Origin: UBA7985 sp002711265
GTDB taxonomy: Bacteria > Pseudomonadota > Alphaproteobacteria > UBA7985
DNA length: 64,000 bases
Direction of reading: 5' to 3'
Assembly: GCA_965660945.1 (NCBI GenBank)
Contig: CBFIBS010000014.1
Location: 1 to 64,000, forward strand
Position 1 is the first letter of the stretch. Every line of letters starts with the position of its first letter. The position numbers and the translations under genes are program-made. The notes beneath the pieces were generated by a model. It was not told where the DNA came from, made no database searches, and worked only from the letters and a program-made list of their open reading frames with translations. Below are positions 32,217-41,141 of this stretch, piece after piece.

Positions 32217-33692
32217 TTAAAATACCGGTGGGAAGTGGCGGCCACCCCGGTCCAGTGTGATCCACCTTAGCTCAGTAAAGGCATCAAGTGACCACCGGCC
32301 ACCGTAGCGCCCGACACCGCTCGCCTTCACGCCACCAAAGGGAACATGCGGCTCATCGTTGACGTTCTGGCAGTTGATATGGACCATTCCGGTCTCAAGC
32401 TTCCCGGCCATCTCCAGAGCCCGGGCCTCATCTTCGGTCCAGACCGCAGCTGTGAGGCCGTAGTCCGTGTCATTATTCAGCGCAATCGCCTCTTCCTCAC
32501 TGCTGAACGGGACGGCGATAACGACCGGGCCGAAGGTTTCTTCGTGCCAGATGTTCATGCTCGCGTTGACATTGGTCAGCACCGTCGGTTCAACAAAATT
32601 GTCCCACGACTTTCCGCCGACTTCCACACGAGCGCCTTTTGCAACGGCGTCGTCGAGCAGACCGCGGACACGAATGGCCTGACGCTCATTGATCAGCGGG
32701 CCAATGGTGTTTTCGGGATCGGTGGTCACGCCAGTTTTCAGGCGCGACACACGGGGGAGAAATTTACCCATGAAGCTGTCAAAGACGCGGTCTTGAATGA
32801 GCAGTTTCTCGGTCGACATGCAAATCTGACCCTGGTGCATGAAGCTGCCGAAGTTTGCCGCCCTTGCAGCTTTATCAAGGTCAGCATCGTCGAACACGAT
32901 CATTGAGTCTTTGCCGCCCAGTTCGACGCAACACTTTTTCAGGTGCGCGCCGGCTTTGGCGGCAATGTGCCGACCCACGGCGGTCGAGCCGGTAAACGAT
33001 ATGGCCTTCACAAGCGGGTTTTCGATCATTTCGTCCCCGACCGCCATCACTGACTCACGCGAGCAGGTGATGACGTTGAACACCCCTTTGGGCACGCCGG
33101 CCTCTTCCAGAATTTCGGCGAAATACAGACCGCCGGCGTAGGGAGTGTCCTCGGAAGGCTTCAGAATAATGGTGTTGCCCACGGCCAGCGCCGCGGCAAA
33201 GCCGCGCGAGGTCAGAATCCCCGGCATGTTCCAGGGTGAAATCACCCCTACCACACCCAAGGGCCAGCGCGTCGCGGTCGAGACCTTGCCGTGTTCACTG
33301 GGCAGGACCTCGCCCACGTTCTGGTAGCAAAGTGCAGCAGCAGAGCGGAACACTTCCGCCACGTAGCCGGCTTCGAAAGCGCCCTTGCCCAGCCAGCCAC
33401 CGCCTTCTTTTACGGTTGCTTTGACGAAGTCTTCGTTCCGCCGCTCCCAGACATCGGCAATCTTGAGCAGCAGATGCGCGCGTTCATGAAAGGGGCGTCC
33501 AGACCAAGCCGGAAACGCGCCGTGCGCGGCTTCTGCCGCGGCGGCCACGTCGCGCGCGCTGCCGTCAGGGATGCGCGCGTAGAGGCTCCGGCTGGAGGGA
33601 TCAAAGCTGTCAAAGCTCCCACTTGCGGGAACCCATTCACCATTGATGTACAGCCCCCGGATGTTGGGCGCTTCCTGGTTCACTGTGAGCAT
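32217..33692 (-). CDS. Aldehyde dehydrogenase, vanillin/benzaldehyde dehydrogenase-like
   Basis: 491 residues with SPWNMPG, FTGSTAVGRHIA, VELGGKDSMIV (general base) and the nucleophile cysteine in HQGQICMST. The HQGQICMS form is characteristic of the vanillin/benzaldehyde/salicylaldehyde dehydrogenase branch, so oxidation of an aromatic aldehyde to its acid is likely. It starts 3 bases after the tailed LivF gene and is followed closely by the flotillin gene. Context with a LigM homologue some 9 kb away supports an aromatic substrate; vanillin itself is not proven. Confidence 0.85.
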   Translation of the reverse strand: MLTVNQEAPNIRGLYINGEWVPASGSFDSFDPSSRSLYARIPDGSARDVAAAAEAAHGAFPAWSGRPFHERAHLLLKIADVWERRNEDFVKATVKEGGGWLGKGAFEAGYVAEVFRSAAALCYQNVGEVLPSEHGKVSTATRWPLGVVGVISPWNMPGILTSRGFAAALAVGNTIILKPSEDTPYAGGLYFAEILEEAGVPKGVFNVITCSRESVMAVGDEMIENPLVKAISFTGSTAVGRHIAAKAGAHLKKCCVELGGKDSMIVFDDADLDKAARAANFGSFMHQGQICMSTEKLLIQDRVFDSFMGKFLPRVSRLKTGVTTDPENTIGPLINERQAIRVRGLLDDAVAKGARVEVGGKSWDNFVEPTVLTNVNASMNIWHEETFGPVVIAVPFSSEEEAIALNNDTDYGLTAAVWTEDEARALEMAGKLETGMVHINCQNVNDEPHVPFGGVKASGVGRYGGRWSLDAFTELRWITLDRGGRHFPPVF

Positions 33693-33695
33693 GAT

Positions 33696-35147
33696 TCAGA
33701 CATCCTCCTGTTGAGACGAAGAGAAACCGCGCGCCCGGGCGGCAGCCTGCTCGATTTCTTCGAGCATCAGACGCAGGCGGTCGGTCGATGGCGTGGTACC
33801 CTGCGCTGCGGTAGGACTGCCGCGGCTTGAGGTCTTCAGGTGAAATTCTGGCACCACGTAAGAAGCGGACTGTGCGGTGGGCCCTCTGGTTGGCTCGGCA
33901 ACCGGCCGCCCAATTCCAGAACCGGCGCCATATCCGGCTGTGGACTGGCCCCCTGTGTGCAGTCCGGGTCGGTGGCTTGGGCGCCGGTCCTGCTGCAACC
34001 GGGCTTCGGCCCTCTTCACCAAATCGGCGATCGAGCGTAGCCCCGTTCCCGTTCCTACGGTTTGCTGCGTTGCGGCCACTCCCGTTTCACCGCTCCGCAG
34101 GGAAGGGGCCGGTGGTGCCGGGACAGGTGACGCGGGCGGCGAGGGGGGCGGTAAGGTGGGAGGCGAAACCGACGGCGCCGGGCCACTCATTGCTGCGGCA
34201 GTCGGCGCGGCGCGCGGCGTTGGTTGGCTGGATGATGCCACAGCAGCGGCGGCAGTTGGGATACCTTGGGCCTGCGGCGTGGTCTGGGGTAGGGAAGCGG
34301 CGGGCGCATCCCTCGAAAAACGCTCCATCGCTGCGGCTGCAATGTCGGTCGGGTTCGGGCCTGTATCGACTGGCCGGGGCAGGTCGGCGGCCTTGGCTGC
34401 GGGGGCGCCTGCAGACGCCTTGACGGCCTTCCGGCTCTTCGATGCGCCGAGGTAGGCTTGTTGAACCGCCGGGTTTTGTTGCAGCGCCTCAGCCACGTCC
34501 TCAAGGGTGATCCGCCCATTTTCCAGAACGTAACCTCGGTCCGAGATGGCGAGGCTTCCTTTGGCATTCTGCTCCACCAGAAGAATGCCCAGCCCAGCCT
34601 GCTTGATGATTTTCAGCCGACCAAACAACTCCTTCGACAGCAGCGGGGACAGACCGAGCGACGGTTCATCGAGCAGCAGGATGCTCGGCGCGCTCATGAT
34701 GGCGCGGCCAATGGCCACCATCTGCCGCTCTCCGCCCGACATGGTGCGCACCATCTGATTTTCCCGCTCAACCAGCTTGGGGAACAACCCGTGCACCAGC
34801 GCGAGGTTCGCGGTTTCGCGTTTCCGCGCTCTGTCGGTGTAGGCGCCCAGTCGCAAGTTTTCGATTACACTGAGGTTGGCAAAGATACCCCGGTTTTCAG
34901 GCACCAGTGCGAGCCCAAGGTCGACGATATCGTTGGCGTCCGCGCCCAGAATATTGCGTCCAGACAGGGTGATCGAGCCTTCGACATGTCCTTCGCTGAT
35001 CCCGGCCATGGCCTTGAGCAGCGTGGATTTCCCGGCGCCGTTGGCCCCGAGTATCACCACGATTTCACCCGGCTTGACCTGCAACGAAATGTCAGAACAG
35101 GCGACGTGCTGTCCGTAGCGAACGGAGAGGTTGCTGACCTTAATCAT
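33696..35147 (-). CDS. livF: Liv-type ABC transporter ATPase LivF with long Pro/Ala-rich C-terminal tail
   Basis: 483 residues, about twice the usual 235. Residues 1-235 are a normal LivF: Walker A GANGAGKST (34-42), signature MSGGERQ (136-142), Walker B ILLLDEPS, and the family end QQAYLG. Residues 236-483 are low-complexity, rich in Ala, Pro, Ser and Thr (for instance LPPPSPPASPVPAPP near 332-346), interrupted by two charged amphipathic stretches (about 370-388 and 455-474). The frame stays open to 3 bases before the next gene, so this is not an obvious frameshift. It begins with ATG at 35147 inside the livG stop region (8-base overlap). The tail may tether a partner or a scaffold. Confidence 0.88.
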   Translation of the reverse strand: MIKVSNLSVRYGQHVACSDISLQVKPGEIVVILGANGAGKSTLLKAMAGISEGHVEGSITLSGRNILGADANDIVDLGLALVPENRGIFANLSVIENLRLGAYTDRARKRETANLALVHGLFPKLVERENQMVRTMSGGERQMVAIGRAIMSAPSILLLDEPSLGLSPLLSKELFGRLKIIKQAGLGILLVEQNAKGSLAISDRGYVLENGRITLEDVAEALQQNPAVQQAYLGASKSRKAVKASAGAPAAKAADLPRPVDTGPNPTDIAAAAMERFSRDAPAASLPQTTPQAQGIPTAAAAVASSSQPTPRAAPTAAAMSGPAPSVSPPTLPPPSPPASPVPAPPAPSLRSGETGVAATQQTVGTGTGLRSIADLVKRAEARLQQDRRPSHRPGLHTGGQSTAGYGAGSGIGRPVAEPTRGPTAQSASYVVPEFHLKTSSRGSPTAAQGTTPSTDRLRLMLEEIEQAAARARGFSSSQQEDV

Positions 35148-35877
35148 CGTCACCCCCGAGGTAAGCTTCAATGACGGCAGGCTGATTGAGCACCGTTTCG
35201 ACGTCACCCTCGGCGATTTTGCTGCCGGAGGCCATGACCACGCACCGATCACAGAGTGAGCGGATCGCCTCCATCACGTGTTCGACCACGATGATGGCTT
35301 CGCACTCCTCGCGCAGCGAGGCGATCAGGGCAATACCGGCTTCGAGTTCCGTCGGGTTGAGTCCCGCCAGCCATTCATCAAGCAGCAGCACCCGGGGTTG
35401 AGAAATCAGCGCCCGCGCCAGTTCCACGCGCTTGGTATCGATGTAGGTGAGCTGCCCGGGCATCAAGCCGCCCTTGCCCCCCAGACCCACCCGGTCGAGC
35501 ACGGCGCTGACCGCGCGATCTGCGTCGCGAAAGCCGTAGGGGCGGTGCCCGAACAGGCCGCCAACCATGACATTTTCTGCAACCGTCAGCGAAGGCAGCA
35601 GCCGGACGAGCTGAAAGGTGCGGGAGATCCCCAGTTTGCTGATCTGATGAGCGGAAAGATTCGTCAGGCGGCTGTGATCGAGGGTTATTTCACCACTCGA
35701 TAGCGCCAGCGCACCGGAAAGCAGGTTCAGGGTCGTGGATTTGCCGGAGCCGTTGGGCCCGATCAGACCGTGCACAGATTTGCTTTCGACCTCAAAACTC
35801 AAGGTATTGACAGCGACCAGACCGCCAAAGCGCTTGGTGATGCTGTCGAGGGTCAGCAGGTTGTGCGTAGCGCTCAT
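35140..35877 (-). CDS. livG: Liv-type ABC transporter ATPase LivG
   Basis: 245 residues. Walker A GPNGSGKST, a signature-like region where the usual LSGG reads QLTYIDTKRVELARAL (a known variation in LivG-type proteins), Walker B VLLLDEWLAG, and a switch histidine in VEHVMEAI. It binds and hydrolyses ATP together with LivF to drive import of a branched-chain amino acid or, in catabolic operons like this, an aromatic acid. The ATG at 35877 overlaps the livM stop by 4 bases. The Walker B end reads DEW rather than DEP, a mild oddity. Confidence 0.9.
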   Translation of the reverse strand: MSATHNLLTLDSITKRFGGLVAVNTLSFEVESKSVHGLIGPNGSGKSTTLNLLSGALALSSGEITLDHSRLTNLSAHQISKLGISRTFQLVRLLPSLTVAENVMVGGLFGHRPYGFRDADRAVSAVLDRVGLGGKGGLMPGQLTYIDTKRVELARALISQPRVLLLDEWLAGLNPTELEAGIALIASLREECEAIIVVEHVMEAIRSLCDRCVVMASGSKIAEGDVETVLNQPAVIEAYLGGDDD

Positions 35878-36818
35878 CCTTCCCGCCCTCCCGACATCAG
35901 CCGGCGGCGCAGGTCGAGCAGGATTCCCACAAATCCCTTGGGGATGAAGTAGACGATGACCAGGAACGCGACGCCGAGCAACAAGGTCGTCTGGTTGGGC
36001 AGACTGATCGCGATGGCTTCCCACACGAGCACGAACGGGATCACGCCGATGAGGCCACCCCAGAGGCGCCCGGTCCCGCCCAGCAAAGCCATGATAACCA
36101 CCTGAAAGCTCAACAGCGGGGTGAAGGCGAGCATCGGCTCGATGTAGATATAGCGGGGCGCGAGGATTGCTCCGGCGACCGCGGCGACCGCGCCCGGGAT
36201 CATGAACAGCAGGACTTTCAGCCGCGCGCTGTGGATGCCGGCATGCTTTGCCACTTCTTCATCGTCGCCGATTACCCGGAGCGCCAAGCCGACTTTCGAG
36301 CGCTGGATCAGCCAGCCCACAATATAGACAAGCACACACAGCCCCAGGAACTGCCAGTAGATCTCCCGGTCGCCCAGATCGGTCAGGACATAGAGCCCTT
36401 TCTGCCCGGACCAATTCTGCAGCCACGTGACCACCTGCCGGATTAATTCGGCCAGCCCGAGCGTGAAAATCACGAAGTAGACCCCGCTCAGCCGCAGGGT
36501 GGTCAGCCCGACCAGCAGTGCCATCACAGCCCCGAGGCCGCCAGCGATAACCAGCAGGGTCCAGTACGGCAGCTCTGGAAAGTACTCGATCCCAAGCGCC
36601 GTGGTGTAGGAGCCCACGCCGAAGAAGGCGGCCGTGGACAGAGAGATATAGTGCGTTGGTCCGGAGAAGATGGACCAGCTGGTGACCATCGCCGCGAAGC
36701 TAGCGATGGTAACGCCGATTGTCAGCCAGTAGTCCTGACCCCAGAACGGCAGCGTCGCCACCAGCGCCAGCAACACGCCGTAGATCAGGAAGTTTCGAAT
36801 TTCACCCGATGAAATCAT
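35874..36818 (-). CDS. livM: Liv-type ABC transporter permease LivM
   Basis: 314 residues, eight or more hydrophobic segments, with the permease-type motif ALRVIGDDEEVAKHAGIHSARLKVLLF (the loop that meets the ATPase) and LLGGTGRLWGGLIG near the end. It forms the membrane channel with LivH. It starts at the ATG at 36818, overlapping the livH stop by 4 bases; upstream in-frame codons belong to another reading frame of livH. The translational coupling of livH, livM, livG and livF is tight. Confidence 0.92.
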   Translation of the reverse strand: MISSGEIRNFLIYGVLLALVATLPFWGQDYWLTIGVTIASFAAMVTSWSIFSGPTHYISLSTAAFFGVGSYTTALGIEYFPELPYWTLLVIAGGLGAVMALLVGLTTLRLSGVYFVIFTLGLAELIRQVVTWLQNWSGQKGLYVLTDLGDREIYWQFLGLCVLVYIVGWLIQRSKVGLALRVIGDDEEVAKHAGIHSARLKVLLFMIPGAVAAVAGAILAPRYIYIEPMLAFTPLLSFQVVIMALLGGTGRLWGGLIGVIPFVLVWEAIAISLPNQTTLLLGVAFLVIVYFIPKGFVGILLDLRRRLMSGGREG

Positions 36819-37681
36819 GACGTTGGCTTTCCGAAAAATCCCTGAGGCCGGAACAGAAGCACCAGCACGAACAGCAGATAAGCCGCCGCCAGCGTCAGCC
36901 CCGGATCGAAGACTGTCGCAACAAATGTTTCGAGGATGCCGAGCAGCAGAGCCGCAACGATGGTCCCCCGCGTGTCGCCGACACCGCCCATGATCACGAT
37001 CACCAGTGCCTTCAGCGTGAACAGCACGCCTGAAGACGGATCCAGCGTCAGAAAGGTTGAGATCAGCGCCCCGCCCACAGCGGTGATGGCGCCGCCAATG
37101 GCAAAGGCCAGAGCAGAGAGCCGCTCGACGTTGACGCCAACCAGCACCGCACTGTCGGGTGCAACGGCCAGTGCCCGGATCGACATCCCCATCCGTGACT
37201 TGTGGAGCCAGAGGTACACCAGTGCGCACATCACCGCCGCTGCGAGGAACGCAATGATGCGGTTCAGGCCGTAGTTCGAGCCGAGAATTTCGATCGGGCG
37301 GGAGAGGTAGGAGTAGCTGAAATACTGCCCGCCCACGAGGGCCAGCATGATGCCCACACCGACGAAGGCCAGCCCGAAGGTGGCGAGGATCGAACTGACC
37401 TCGAGCTCACCTTGGCTCTTTGCCCGACGCACGAGCGGCCGGAGCATGATCACGTAGATCAGGTAATTGAGAACAAAGGCGCCCGGCGCCACGATAACCA
37501 GCGTCAGCATCGGGCTGATCTGTCCGGCGGTCCAGAACCAAAAGGCAGCCAAGCCGCCCGCGACCAGCAACTCGCCGTTGGCGAGGTTCATGATCCGACT
37601 GATGCCGTATTGGATATTCAGCCCCAGCGCCACAAGCGCGTAGGTTCCGCCGAGCACCAAACCAGTAATTATGACTTCCAT
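36815..37681 (-). CDS. livH: Liv-type ABC transporter permease LivH
   Basis: 288 residues with the LivH hallmarks GLVLGGTYALVALGLNIQYG at the N terminus, RALAVAPDSAVLVGVNVERL as the cytoplasmic coupling loop, and MGGVGDTRGTIVAALLLG near the C terminus. Hydrophobic throughout. It is the first permease gene after the binding-protein gene, separated from it by a 91-bp gap containing a strong hairpin. Confidence 0.93.
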   Translation of the reverse strand: MEVIITGLVLGGTYALVALGLNIQYGISRIMNLANGELLVAGGLAAFWFWTAGQISPMLTLVIVAPGAFVLNYLIYVIMLRPLVRRAKSQGELEVSSILATFGLAFVGVGIMLALVGGQYFSYSYLSRPIEILGSNYGLNRIIAFLAAAVMCALVYLWLHKSRMGMSIRALAVAPDSAVLVGVNVERLSALAFAIGGAITAVGGALISTFLTLDPSSGVLFTLKALVIVIMGGVGDTRGTIVAALLLGILETFVATVFDPGLTLAAAYLLFVLVLLFRPQGFFGKPTS

Positions 37682-37719
37682 CGCATTCCGCAGTCAGCAT
37701 GATAAGGGTCTGAACAAGA

Positions 37720-37750
37720 GTGCAGCGCCCCTTTGCAAGGAGCGCTGCAC
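37720..37750 (-). terminator. Intercistronic hairpin between binding-protein and permease genes
   Basis: A 14-bp stem with one mismatch (37720-37733 with 37737-37750, 3-base loop). It has no long T-run, so it probably acts as a partial terminator or 3'-end stabiliser that leaves more binding-protein mRNA than permease mRNA, a common arrangement in ABC importer operons. Confidence 0.7.
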
Positions 37751-37772
37751 CAACTCACGTGTCCGGGACGAC

Positions 37773-38966
37773 TTACCAGCCTTGCTTGGGAACCGCTGGT
37801 ACAGCCCCTTCACGACCCGTGGACGCAACGCCCTTGAAGACGCCGCCCTGCCACTGGCCCACAGTCCAGTAAGCGGAGTTGTTGTTGAACTCATCCCAGG
37901 AGATTTCCCCCATGATGGTGTCAAAGTCGTTCGCGTCAATGTACGCAGAAACTGCGTCGCGGTCGAGCGTGCCAGCACCTTCGATCGCCTGCTCGAGGAT
38001 CTGGAACGACGCGTAGACCATGCCTGACGCCCAGAAGTCCGGCTTGGCGCCCGTTACTTCTTCGTGGCGCGCTGCGTAGCTGCTCCAGGCTTCACCGTCG
38101 GCGTAAACGCCGCCCGCGCCCAGAACGCCCTCAGCCGAAGCACCATTGGCGCCGAGGTAGGCCGGGAAGGCCGTCGCAACCGCTGCGTAGAAAGCCTTGA
38201 CGTCGAGGTTTTCGATCTTCGCCTGAGCCGTCAGGCCAAAGGTGTCTGGTGGGTAAGACCAGGCAACAAAGGCGTCTGGGTTCGCAGCCTTAGCGGCTTT
38301 GACCACCGGTGACAGGTCACTGGTGCCCAGTGGGTAGGACGTGCTGTACACGATGTCGAAGCCAGCGGCTTCAAACTGCGGGGCTGCCACTTCGGCCAGT
38401 TCGATCCCGAAGGCATCGGCGACGTTGACCATGGCAACACTGTTTCCGATCTCGCCCTGCTCACGCATTTGGCTGAGGACTTCGACCACACCACCGGCAA
38501 GGCCCGTGGCGCCACCAAGGGTGAAGAACATGTTGGGGAACTTTTCAGACAGTGTCTCGATCTGGTCAGAGATGGCTGTGTGGGTCACCATCGGGTAACC
38601 GTAGCGGTCGAAGATCGGCGCAGCAGCAAGGTTCAGGCCCGTACCATATGGGGCAAGGATGAAATCTGCATTGTCTTGCGTCGCCAGCCGCTGAACGGCT
38701 TTGATGGTTTCACCGGGGTTGGTCTGATCGTCGTATTCAACAATCTCGACCATGTATGACTTGTCCCCGACTTGCAGACCACCACGCGCGTTTACATCGT
38801 GGGCCCAGAGCTGAACATTCGGCCAGAATGTGACTGCAGCCCCGCCGGCAAGGCCGCCGGTTTTAGGCGCGACGGCGCCAAATTTGAGCGTGTCCTGAGC
38901 AACCGCTGATCCGGCCAGTACGACCGATACCGCAGCGACTGTCAGCGCAGAAAATAGTTTGAGCAT
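37773..38966 (-). CDS. Liv-type ABC transporter periplasmic substrate-binding protein
   Basis: 397 residues: a signal peptide (about 1-23, MLKLFSALTVAAVSVVLAGSAVA then Q) and a type I periplasmic-binding fold starting DTLKFGAVAPKTGGLAG. It captures the ligand in the periplasm for LivHMGF. The family ranges from amino acids to benzoates and cinnamates. With an aromatic-aldehyde-type ALDH downstream in the same direction, an aromatic acid ligand is plausible. It is the first gene of the operon, preceded by a 352-bp region carrying GntR-like motifs. Confidence 0.9.
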   Translation of the reverse strand: MLKLFSALTVAAVSVVLAGSAVAQDTLKFGAVAPKTGGLAGGAAVTFWPNVQLWAHDVNARGGLQVGDKSYMVEIVEYDDQTNPGETIKAVQRLATQDNADFILAPYGTGLNLAAAPIFDRYGYPMVTHTAISDQIETLSEKFPNMFFTLGGATGLAGGVVEVLSQMREQGEIGNSVAMVNVADAFGIELAEVAAPQFEAAGFDIVYSTSYPLGTSDLSPVVKAAKAANPDAFVAWSYPPDTFGLTAQAKIENLDVKAFYAAVATAFPAYLGANGASAEGVLGAGGVYADGEAWSSYAARHEEVTGAKPDFWASGMVYASFQILEQAIEGAGTLDRDAVSAYIDANDFDTIMGEISWDEFNNNSAYWTVGQWQGGVFKGVASTGREGAVPAVPKQGW

Positions 38967-39318
38967 AGCTTCCTCCCTAGGTGATGAGCTCCTCTCTGAA
39001 GCCCGAGGCAGGGCGTGCGGCCTGAACTGTTGCGCGGCCTGACTATCCCACCACTGCCGATGACAACCGTAGTCTGAAATTGAAGTTGTCGTATACAGAA
39101 AAGATACCAGAACATGGATTCATTCCATAAAATTGGTCAAAATCTCAAAAATTCTATATTTCTGTATGCAAAATGGCGTCACGCAGAGGGGCGGTGACCC
39201 CTTTTTGGGGCTGCATACAGCGCAGGTGTCGGACTTGAAGGGGTGGCGGAGCGCGGGCCTTAGCGAGTCGGTTGCCGCAGGGCGGTGTGGCGGTCCGGCT
39301 GTCGCCAGATAAGCCTGT
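38967..39318. promoter_or_regulatory. Promoter region of the Liv operon with three CTGTATRC motifs
   Basis: 352 bp, with an AT-rich core at about 39060-39180. Three copies of one word lie here: GTATACAG at 39091-39098 (CTGTATAC on the minus strand), CTGTATGCAAAA at 39162-39173, and ctgcatacag at 39211-39220 (CTGTATGCAG on the minus strand). They resemble the TTTGTATACAAA dyad in front of the GntR gene 5 kb away. The decamer tcattccata at 39120-39129 also recurs there at 44370-44379. These look like shared regulator sites. A GGGG-6-CCCCTTTTT hairpin near 39189-39208 is also present. Confidence 0.55.
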
Positions 39319-40623
39319 TCAGCCAAACATAGTATTGGGTAGAATCAGGGAAATCTGCGGGAACGCGACGAGGATTATCAGGCAGACAATCATGGCCAGC
39401 CAAAATGGCAGCACACCACTGAAAATCTGCCCGATTGGCACCTGTGGCGCGACAGATTTCACTATGAACACGTTCAGGCCGACCGGGGGTGAAATCAGCC
39501 CCATTTCAAGGGTCAGAACCACCAGCACGCCGAACCAAATCGGATCAATGCCCAACTCGAGGACAATCGGAAAGAAGATCGGCAGGGTCAGCACCATCAT
39601 CGCAAACCCTTCCAGAAAACAGCCCAGCACCAGATAAACCAGCAGCATCAGCAGCAGGACTCCGATCAGCGGCAGACCGAAGCCGAGCACGAAGCTGCCA
39701 ATCACGTCCGGAATATGACTGAGCGCCATGAAAGGGCTGATCATATGCGCGGCGATCAGGATCAGCAGTACGGTCGCCGTGGTTGCTGCGGCATCGATGG
39801 CAGCGGTCCAGAGCACTGTGATTGACAGGGAGCGGGTGATAACGCCGTAGAGGATCACAGCGCCTGCGCCGACGGCGGATGCTTCCACCGGTGAAAACAG
39901 GCCGGTGTAGATGCCACCGATTGTCAGCAGGACAATGCCCACGACCGGCACGGCGCTGAGCACGGCGCGCGCGCGCGCGCCCATGCCTGCCGTGGGGCCG
40001 GCCGGGCCCAGCGCCGGGTTACGCCAGCACACCAGTGAAATCGCACCGATGAACAGGCCGAGCAGCAGGAGGCCCGGCAGAATTCCGGCAAGGAACAGGC
40101 GGCCGATCGATTGTTCGGTGAGAATGGCGTAGACCACGAACCCGGTCGACGGGGGGATCAGAATGCCCAGCGTGCCGCCCGCTGCGACGGCGCCGGTCGA
40201 CAGGCGCGCATCATAGTTGAAGGCATCCATTTCCTTCAGCGCGACCTTGCCCATGGTCAGGGCTGAGGCGACGGAAGACCCGCTGAGCGCAGCGAAGCCG
40301 CCACAGCCGACAATGGTTGCCGAAGCCAATCCGCCCCGCAGGCTGCCCACCAGCGCGTAGGCGGCATTGTAAAGCTGACGGCTCAGCCCGGTCGCGCTGG
40401 CGATGTTTCCCATCAGGATGAACAAGGGGATGACAACCAGCTCGGGCGAGGAGGCCAGTGTGAACGCCTCTGAGGCGAGCAGACTGGTGGCCGCATTCAT
40501 GCCGCTGAGGATGGCGATCCCGAAAAAGCCGACGATGAACATCGCGAACGCGACGGGGATGCGAACCAGCAGCAGCGCCAGCAGCGCGACGATACCCAGC
40601 AAGCCGATTTGATACTCGTTCAT
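39319..40623 (-). CDS. TRAP transporter large permease (DctM family)
   Basis: 434 residues, about 12 hydrophobic helices, with the DctM marks LFILMGNIASATGL, SGSSVASAL and GILIPPSTGFVVYAILTEQSIGRLF. It is the main ion-coupled channel of a TRAP importer. It overlaps the small permease gene by 4 bases. As the last gene of the GntR-LigM operon it should take up the substrate or an upstream metabolite of the demethylase, likely an aromatic carboxylate. Confidence 0.93.
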   Translation of the reverse strand: MNEYQIGLLGIVALLALLLVRIPVAFAMFIVGFFGIAILSGMNAATSLLASEAFTLASSPELVVIPLFILMGNIASATGLSRQLYNAAYALVGSLRGGLASATIVGCGGFAALSGSSVASALTMGKVALKEMDAFNYDARLSTGAVAAGGTLGILIPPSTGFVVYAILTEQSIGRLFLAGILPGLLLLGLFIGAISLVCWRNPALGPAGPTAGMGARARAVLSAVPVVGIVLLTIGGIYTGLFSPVEASAVGAGAVILYGVITRSLSITVLWTAAIDAAATTATVLLILIAAHMISPFMALSHIPDVIGSFVLGFGLPLIGVLLLMLLVYLVLGCFLEGFAMMVLTLPIFFPIVLELGIDPIWFGVLVVLTLEMGLISPPVGLNVFIVKSVAPQVPIGQIFSGVLPFWLAMIVCLIILVAFPQISLILPNTMFG

Positions 40624-41135
40624 TTAGACTTTGCTCCGGTGTCTGAGTCGCGGGTGTCGATATCGAAAATCGCCAGCTCTATGCTGCGGAGAAGCATGCT
40701 CAGCGCCGTGACCAAGGCAAACAGGACGATGGAGTTCTGGAACCACACTTTGGGCAGATCGAGCAGGTTGGTGGACAGATTCAGCATCACTGAGATTTGG
40801 GCGCTGTCATAAACGGCCTTAGCCAAGGCCAGGAAAATCAGGGCGCCGAGCAGCGCCGAGAGGGCATCAATCGCGCGGTTCAACGCCTTGGGAAAAAAGG
40901 GCTGGAGCAGGTCGACACCGACATGGCCGCCGCGGCGGTCACACAGCGCCATTGCACCGAATACGAGGATGACCATCGTCATGGTCACAAGGTCCAGAGA
41001 ACCAAAAAGGGGGCGCCCGAGGGCGCGCCCCGTTACGTCGATCAAAATGACGACGACTTCAAACAAGAGCCCCAGTCCTGCTATTCCGGCAGTAACCCAT
41101 AGCAGGATGTCGATGACCCTTCGCAGAAGTTTCAT
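40620..41135 (-). CDS. TRAP transporter small permease (DctQ family)
   Basis: 171 residues with four hydrophobic segments. The family pattern DVTGRALGRPLFGSLDL follows helix 1, then FGAMALCDRRGGHVGVDLL. It pairs with DctM in the membrane and is needed for uptake. It starts 6 bases after the binding-protein stop and overlaps dctM by 4 bases, so the three TRAP genes are translationally coupled. Confidence 0.92.
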   Translation of the reverse strand: MKLLRRVIDILLWVTAGIAGLGLLFEVVVILIDVTGRALGRPLFGSLDLVTMTMVILVFGAMALCDRRGGHVGVDLLQPFFPKALNRAIDALSALLGALIFLALAKAVYDSAQISVMLNLSTNLLDLPKVWFQNSIVLFALVTALSMLLRSIELAIFDIDTRDSDTGAKSK

Positions 41136-41141
41136 GCTGGC

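Noticed and set aside
33696..35147. LivF tail as a frameshifted remnant of another gene
   Set aside because: No homologous domain in any frame was recognised, and the frame ends 3 bases before the next start, as expected of a real operon gene.
39189..39208. GGGG-6-CCCC hairpin followed by TTTTT as a plus-strand terminator
   Set aside because: No plus-strand gene ends upstream, and the short stem is better seen as part of the Liv promoter region; not listed as a terminator.
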